64,000 nucleotides of DNA from Nilaparvata lugens. Its lineage: Eukaryota > Arthropoda > Insecta > Hemiptera > Delphacidae. The notes under the pieces were generated by a model that was not told the origin of the DNA, made no database searches, and saw nothing but the letters and a program-made list of their open reading frames with translations. This document shows positions 58,301-64,000 of this stretch, piece by piece. Both the position numbers and the translations under genes were made by a program. Location of the stretch: contig NC_052505.1 in the NCBI RefSeq assembly GCF_014356525.2, positions 52,270,970 through 52,334,969 on the forward strand, read 5' to 3'. Each line of letters begins with the position of its first letter. Position 1 is the stretch's first letter.

Positions 58301-59402
58301 ATTGTAAGTGGTGGAGTTAAAAACCTCATTTTCATCACAAACAAATGACTTTCACAAGATGCTTCGATTTCAAATCTATAATGAATGATGCTTGTGTGAG
58401 ACCATAACAGAACTGACCGAACAAGGTTCAATTTCTGTCTCAATAATGATCTTAAGCAGTAAATTCAATTATTGTAAGATGAGTGATACGGAAGTTATAT
58501 ATTGATTCAGATGAATTCCATAATTAGACTACTCCTCCAATTTTTGTGAGAAAAGAAAAACATGAAAGATTTTTCCAGAAAATGCTGTTGAGAGAATCCT
58601 AAATTATACAATTATTACTCCCTTATTCTACCTTATTTTAACTGTTACTATGACGTCAGAATTACTTTCTTACTGATGAATTTAGTTGACTTATAATTAG
58701 CTAGCATGATAACGAATAGGGGGGGCTTATTTAATAGGGTTAGTTAATATTGGTCTCACACTCAACCCACTTACATTGTCGTCAATGTTTCAATGTCAAC
58801 GAAATTATTGCTTTTTCATTGGTCAGCTTCCAGCAGTGCATTAGCTCTCTTCTACTAACTATTGCACTAATCTTTCATATTTGATTGGTTTAATTCTACT
58901 CACGCAACTTCATTATCAGTCGTCATAAAAAATAATATTTTCACTCTCTTATTCATCGTCTTATTAATGGTTGAATAATGTTTTACTTGACAAATTTGCT
59001 ACTCACTCATTCTATTCACTCACTCATCTACTCTTAATCATCTTTATCACTTACTACTCATATCACTCAATCATCAATAAATAGTATTACATTATACAAT
59101 ACACTGCTTCGAGAATCGGATGATTAATCTCGAAAAACAGGAACTGGAAAAAATGACGGTCGAATGAATTATTGTAGATTAGTAATAATAGATATATAGT
59201 AGATTGTATAATTCAGTTATTGCAGATTCTTTTCTCAGTTTCATTTATAATGTTGAAAATAAGGTGCACTAAATACAGGATGAAGATTATCAATCTCGAA
59301 AAGTGGAGACTCGAAGGAATATACATTGAAACCAAATTTCATGCAAACACTGATAAGCAATTACTATGATAATGTATTTGTGACAAGGCTAATTCAACTG
59401 AC
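55324..59402. other. No gene recognised (probable intron or intergenic)
   Basis: Ordinary AT-rich sequence; open frames are short and without motifs. The stretch lies on the downstream side of the GPCR exon's minus-strand splice donor, so it may be intron of that gene. Confidence 0.5.
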
Positions 59403-59622
59403 CCGATTTATCTTCTCTTAAGTGCCGGTAGATCTCGCCTAGAATCGAGGCATAGCAGAAGAGTATGACAAGGAAGGGAATACAGTACATCATGAGCATT
59501 CCGAACACAAAGTACACGAATTCCTGGACGCTGGGGTTCTTTGCGTCCTGCGCAAACCATATGGTGATGCACTGCTCAAACCATGGCACGTACGGATGAG
59601 CCTGCACCCTGAATACCAGCAT
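59403..59622 (-). CDS. Exon of a GPCR of the GnRH/AKH/ACP-receptor group
   Basis: A 220-bp minus-strand exon encodes 73 residues. It covers the second extracellular loop (FRVQAHPYVPWFEQCITIWF, with the conserved loop Cys), transmembrane helix 5 (FVYFVFGMLMMYCIPFLVIL, YASIL) and the start of the third intracellular loop (GEIYRHLRED). The FGM-MMY-PFLVI-YASIL text recalls insect adipokinetic-hormone/ACP/GnRH-like receptors, though corazonin- or vasopressin-type receptors are also possible. The acceptor is CAATTCCAG before ATGCTGG and the donor is CGG/GTCAGT in phase 1. The frame is intact, so this is likely a functional host gene. Confidence 0.75.
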
Positions 59623-60505
59623 CTGGAATTGATCGAATAGCATCATCATATATTATAGTATCATCATAAGGATTCCTTATTTTTTGGAAACTTTTCATTT
59701 ATTCATGCATGGGATCAATGGAAGTATGGATTTAAAGAGGACGATCAAATTACATAGTAAGATAATATTATATAATTATATTCTTATATTCATCATAAGA
59801 AGTTCCTTAATATTTTCTGATCAAGAGGATTCAAAGGGGATAATGGAAGGATTCCCTTATTATTTTTTTGGAACTACAATATTCATGCATAGGACAATTG
59901 CTTGTGTGAATGATTCACATGTCTGGAGATTCGAGGTTGACTGGTAGAGAGGACTTAAAGGCCTTACTCCGCCTAATAAAGAATTCTTTCATTTCATTTC
60001 AATCTCAATGATAAAGTAAATTTCTATATGTCTAGTGAAATACACTTCAATTTGTCAGCATTGGTAGAAAGAAGTGAAGTTTGAGGTGAATCTCATTTTA
60101 AGTTCGTTCAAAAGATGAAATTATTAGTTCATTGATTAGTACAATTGTGCAATGAGCTTTACAATGAGTTACATACAGGTCGCTCGTGATCGCAATAGCT
60201 CATACTGGAAGATAAATATCGATTCCCATACAGAAAAAAGCTAAATGAATTTTCAGAACACATTATATTACCAAGTTCAATTTCTTCGAAAGTTTTGAGT
60301 TGCAAAAGCTCTAATCAATTACTGGAGACAATGTGGTATCCTCTGCCATACTATGATATTTTTCCTCATTCACTTCGAAAAACCGCTAGCGAACAAAGAA
60401 TGTAAGAGTCTGGAAAATACTCAACGTCCCTTTGGTGAGGCTTTACAGATATATTTATGACATTTCCGCTTGACCGCTTGGATAAGTCGGCAGAAACAAA
60501 TTCTT
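59623..60505. other. Probable intron of the GPCR gene
   Basis: Directly upstream (minus sense) of the exon; AT-rich with gattcctta/attca repeats at about 59660-59890 (two similar copies of attc, ttttttggaac and attcatgcat). No coding is supported. Confidence 0.5.
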
Positions 60506-60507
60506 AC

Positions 60508-60620
60508 CCTCATTTGTATCTGTTCCAGATACTTGGATGCAAGAAAGAATGTGACCCACAGCATTCTTGACAGTCTATGAGCCCATGTGGACATGCAATT
60601 TATTTATTTATGTTTCTGCA
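60508..60620 (-). other. Weak candidate exon
   Basis: On the minus strand an open stretch (TWAHRLSRMLWVTFFLASKYL) ends at a strong donor-like GAGG/GTAAGAA. The W-containing hydrophobic run could be a transmembrane helix 4, and its place upstream of the GPCR exon fits. However, no convincing acceptor is seen and the sequence does not clearly match the receptor family. Confidence 0.2.
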
Positions 60621-62531
60621 TTATTGATAAGACACAAACATTAAAAATAATCGAGAGCAGTTTTCGCTCTTGTCTTAGTTTATTATCATCAATATAACCA
60701 ACCCATCAACGAAGTTCATATTCATATTCATGTCGATGTTTGCTTATGTAATTAAGTCATTTGAATTTCATTTTATGTGTGACGATTAAAAAATGATGAT
60801 ATTAATTCCGCTAGTGCATGAGCATACTATTCTCTGTATAAAATAAGTTGAGACTTACTGAGAAGTAAGTCTCACCAAATTCTCGCAATGTTTCAAATTT
60901 CATCAAAAAAGTTAAATTTCCTTTAAATCCTTCAACCTTGAAATTTTTTAGCACCACTGGGTTATCGGAGATGATATTCTACATCCAATTCTGACGTTAA
61001 ATCGGAAATTTGAAATTTTACACGATTTGGCAACACTGTGATTTCTTCGGATGGAGAGCAAAGTCTCAACTTATTTTATACGTACAATAATAGTGTAACT
61101 ATAGTATTTATTTGAGTAATAAACTATGCTACTCGTTCAGAATTGAGATAATCATGCTATACTGCAACTTGTGGTTCATTGAACTTGTTTGTAATAGGAG
61201 TACAATATAAGCTCACAGTTTTTCCATCTGCTTTCATAATTCATACAGATGCTACTTTCATAGATTGATTCATCATCTATCTCATAGATTGATTCATCAT
61301 CCATTTCCTAAGAATCTCGCATAATGATTCAGATTCAATATCGATAAGTCGGATGATTTAGCAATCAAGAAAAAACTCATAATAACCCGTTGAGCTCGCA
61401 AGATTGAAGACACTGAGTGGCATAATAATTTGTTTCTTGTACTTTGTGATGTTTTTCTTGTTTTCCTAATTAAATAGCTTTCATTATTTCCTCTGTAAGG
61501 GTGGATGCAGCATTTCTTTTTTTTCAATAATTTTGTTTTCACTCTTTTGTCTGAAACATTTTCTCATTTATTCACAGTATTTATTTAGCATACCACATCG
61601 TCTTCATCATAAAATAACAATCAATATTACATTCGAAATTGAAAGGTCTGTTCCTGCACTTCGGTACTGGCTTTGCTACTCTGCTGGTATCAAATTTATA
61701 ATATTAATGTGGGATGAATATAATTATATTATAGAGAAAATTGAATAATCATAGATCACGTGGGAGACATTAAATAGTATTAATCAATCAATCACTGATG
61801 ACACTAATGAGACCAATAACCAATACGTTTAGCTTTCAAGCCATTTCTATTTCAGTTATCAACGAAGATGGAATGAAAGTTTACAATGGGCTATCTGCAG
61901 CCATATAAGCTAGCATATTGATACGATTAATTTCAATATGTTTTTATTTATTGTATAATATATCGGGGCACCGAGCTTCGCTCGTTATTCATTTATTGAT
62001 AAACAGAACAAAATTATTTACAGAAAAAATGATTGGGGAAGGACTAACAGGCAAAGCCCAAAATTGTATCTTTCCCGAATTTCGATTTATACACTTTATA
62101 TAGTCCAAAAGTGGGTTGTGCTCCTTACACTTGAATTCCGATCCAATTTTGAGTCCAAACATTTGAAAACAAAAAAGTTCTAATTTAGATTGTTTACAAA
62201 CTAAATTGAATAACAAAATAACACTCACTCATCACTTAAAACTGTGAAATAATGATTAACTTTGAAAATGATGATATACTCTGATTTAGTATGATCATAT
62301 AGGCCTAATGTCAACAAATCAGATTATTCTGATTGAAATTCCAAAATAAAATTTCTCGTAAAATAAGCTGATGGGAAGGCTTAGAGCCCCCCAGCAGCTG
62401 AGTGCATCAGCTAAAAACGTTTTAGGGTTGAAGGATTAAAAGGAAATTTAACTTTTTTGATGAATTTGGAAACATTGCAAAAATATGTTTTTTATTAAAA
62501 ATATATTTTTTTTTATCAATTATGAATAATT
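60621..62531. other. No gene recognised
   Basis: AT-rich sequence. Near 61960-61990 a ggggcaccgagcttcgctcg string recalls the terminal parts of other repeats. The minus-strand frame at 61989-62228 has no recognised motif. Confidence 0.45.
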
Positions 62532-63036
62532 TCACCTTTCAAATCCTTAAGGTTTCTTCATCTTTTAGGCCAAGTTATATTTTACAGCTGGCTATACGTC
62601 AGCTTATGAATTTCGGGGATGAGATATTTTGATTTTCCACAGACGCACTCGCTCACTCACTTCCATTATCCACAGACGACGAAAGTCTCAGCTGTTTTTC
62701 CAAGGATGAATTATCTTTTTAATGTGGTTCAGCGAGTTTTCCCAGGGATGAGACCTAGTGGAATCGAATTTTTATATCATAAACCTACTATATTTCAAAT
62801 TTCGTGAAAATCGTTAGAGCCGTTCTCGAGATCCGTTGGACATGAATAATCATATAAATAACCAATATTATATAAATATATACAGAAATTGCTCGCTTAA
62901 TTAACCGAGCGAAGTGAGGTCTAAGATTCAAGTCGACGGTCTGGCATTTCTCTTAATGTTTAAATGTTTGAATGTTTAAATTTTTCCCTTTTTGTGTAGT
63001 TGTGAAGTTGATATTGTGGTAATTATTCATATTGAA
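62532..63036. repeat. 505-bp tandem duplication, unit 1
   Basis: Followed immediately by an almost identical unit 2. Both contain tcaccga-type text gctcgcttaattaaccgagcgaagtgagg and end gtggtaattattcatattgaa. Differences are a handful of substitutions and one T indel. The 62-codon frame repeated in both is too short and motif-poor to call a gene. Confidence 0.92.
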
Positions 63037-63540
63037 TCACCTTTCAAATCCTTAAGGTTTCTTCATCTTTAGGCCAAGTTATATTTTACAGCTGGCTATA
63101 CGTCAGCTTATGAATTTCGGGGATGAGATATTTTGATTTTCCACAGACGCACTCGCTCACTCACTTCCATTATCCACAGACGACGAAAGTCTCAGCTGTT
63201 TTTCCAAGGATGAATTATCTTTTTAATGTGGTTCAGCGAGTTTTCCCAGGGATGAGACCTAGTGGAATCGAATTTTCATATCATAAACCTACTATATTTC
63301 AAATTTCGTGAAAATCGTTAGAGCCGTTCTCGAGATCCGTTGGACATGAATAATCATATAAATAACCAATATTATATAAATATATACAGAAATTGCTCGC
63401 TTAATTAACCGAGCGAAGTGAGGTCTAAGATTCAAGTCGACGGTCTGGCATTTCTCTTAATGATTAAATGTTTGAATGTTTAAATTTTTCCCTTTTTGTG
63501 TAGTTGTGAAGTTGATATTGTGGTAATTATTCATATTGAA
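63037..63540. repeat. 505-bp tandem duplication, unit 2
   Basis: Nearly identical copy of 62532-63036 in direct orientation. The high identity implies a very recent duplication or an assembly duplication. Confidence 0.92.
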
Positions 63541-63546
63541 GAATAA

Positions 63547-63794
63547 GACTAAGAAATTGTCAAAAAACCACTGATTTATTGATAATTAGAAAGACCGGTT
63601 TCGGTTATTACACCATTGTCAATCTCTGATAAACTAAAACTAAATACAAGATTATAAATAGCTAAATACAAGAGTATAAATTCTGCTGCTCTTGTATTTA
63701 GTTTTAGTTTATCAGAGATTGACAATGGTGTAATAACCGAAACCGGTCTTTCTAATTATCAATAAATCAGTGGTTTTTTGACAATTTCTTAGTC
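63547..63794. repeat. Perfect 104-bp-arm palindrome (fold-back element)
   Basis: Left arm 63547-63650 and right arm 63691-63794 are exact reverse complements over 104 bp, with a 40-bp centre. The arms include gaccggtttcggttattaca. Perfect arms suggest a recent fold-back/MITE insertion. It lies right after the tandem duplication. Confidence 0.95.
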
Positions 63795-63806
63795 TTTTTC
63801 ATTCAG

Positions 63807-63866
63807 AATGTTTGAATGTTTAAATGTTTGAATGTTTAAATGTTTGAATGTTTAGATGTTTATATG
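63807..63866. repeat. Minisatellite of tgtttgaatgtttaaa units
   Basis: About four 16-bp units. Shorter runs of the same motif occur inside both tandem-duplication units (about 62958 and 63467). Confidence 0.85.
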
Positions 63867-64000
63867 TTGCGCATTTACGGCGAAACGCGGTAATAGATTT
63901 TCATTAAATTTGACAGGTATGTTCCTTTATTAATTGCGCGTCGACGTATATACAAGGTTTTTGGAAATTTTGCATTTCAAGGATAATATAAATGGGAAAA

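Noticed and set aside
62619..63311. 62-codon frames repeated in the 505-bp tandem units
   Set aside because: Identical only because the DNA is duplicated; too short and without recognisable motifs.

Overview
The window is AT-rich eukaryotic DNA dominated by nested transposable elements. It looks like an insect genome, most likely hemipteran (planthopper-like). This rests on the BEL/Pao, RTE, CR1/Jockey-like and Helitron content, the CCTAA (insect telomere-type) motifs in a satellite, and one neuropeptide-receptor exon. The species is an inference. There are no bacterial-type operons, no rRNA and no CRISPR.

Layout. 1-4.9 kb: minus-strand CR1/L2-like LINE with coiled-coil plus esterase-like ORF1 and endonuclease/RT ORF2. 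5.8-12.8 kb: non-coding repeats, namely a fold-back cluster, a 1.2-kb TIR transposon with a perfect 8-bp target duplication, a Helitron end, two copies of a CA-bearing repeat, and a tRNA-like sequence. 13.0-25.2 kb: a composite repeat split by an LTR-bounded BEL/Pao element (13947-23135, 5-bp target duplication GTATA), which itself carries an RTE LINE inside its RT gene. The same composite occurs uninterrupted and inverted at 28.6-30.5 kb.

30.5-34.8 kb is the most unusual part: a plus-strand cluster of compact, non-transposon-like ORFs. The first resembles the C-terminal half of the F54H12.2-like/Polinton-type capsid proteins of invertebrate virus-like elements. It is followed by an acidic/basic ORF with an internal duplication, a BIR-like zinc-finger protein, and two small unknown ORFs. 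The cluster is broken by a Helitron terminus, one in-frame stop and a LINE insertion. It lies between 1.36-kb inverted copies of another repeat (26.2-27.6 and 35.5-36.9 kb). I read it as a decayed endogenous Polinton/adintovirus-like element.

38.7-55.3 kb: a second BEL/Pao element, plus strand, inserted in a decayed LINE. Its gag is split by a ~5.7-kb insertion carrying inverted arms around a 2.2-kb satellite built from CCTAACCTAAGCTTTT-like units. Its RT is split by a hAT element (1.9 kb, 8-bp target duplication), and its 3' region holds further insertions. 55.3-64 kb: mostly unrecognised, probably intronic DNA, with one intact GPCR exon of the GnRH/AKH/ACP receptor group (minus strand, 59403-59622), a 505-bp tandem duplication and a perfect 104-bp-arm palindrome at 63547-63794.

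Apart from the GPCR exon, nothing here looks like an intact host gene. The order of insertions can be read from the nesting: composite repeat, then LINE, then BEL/Pao; and RTE after BEL/Pao.
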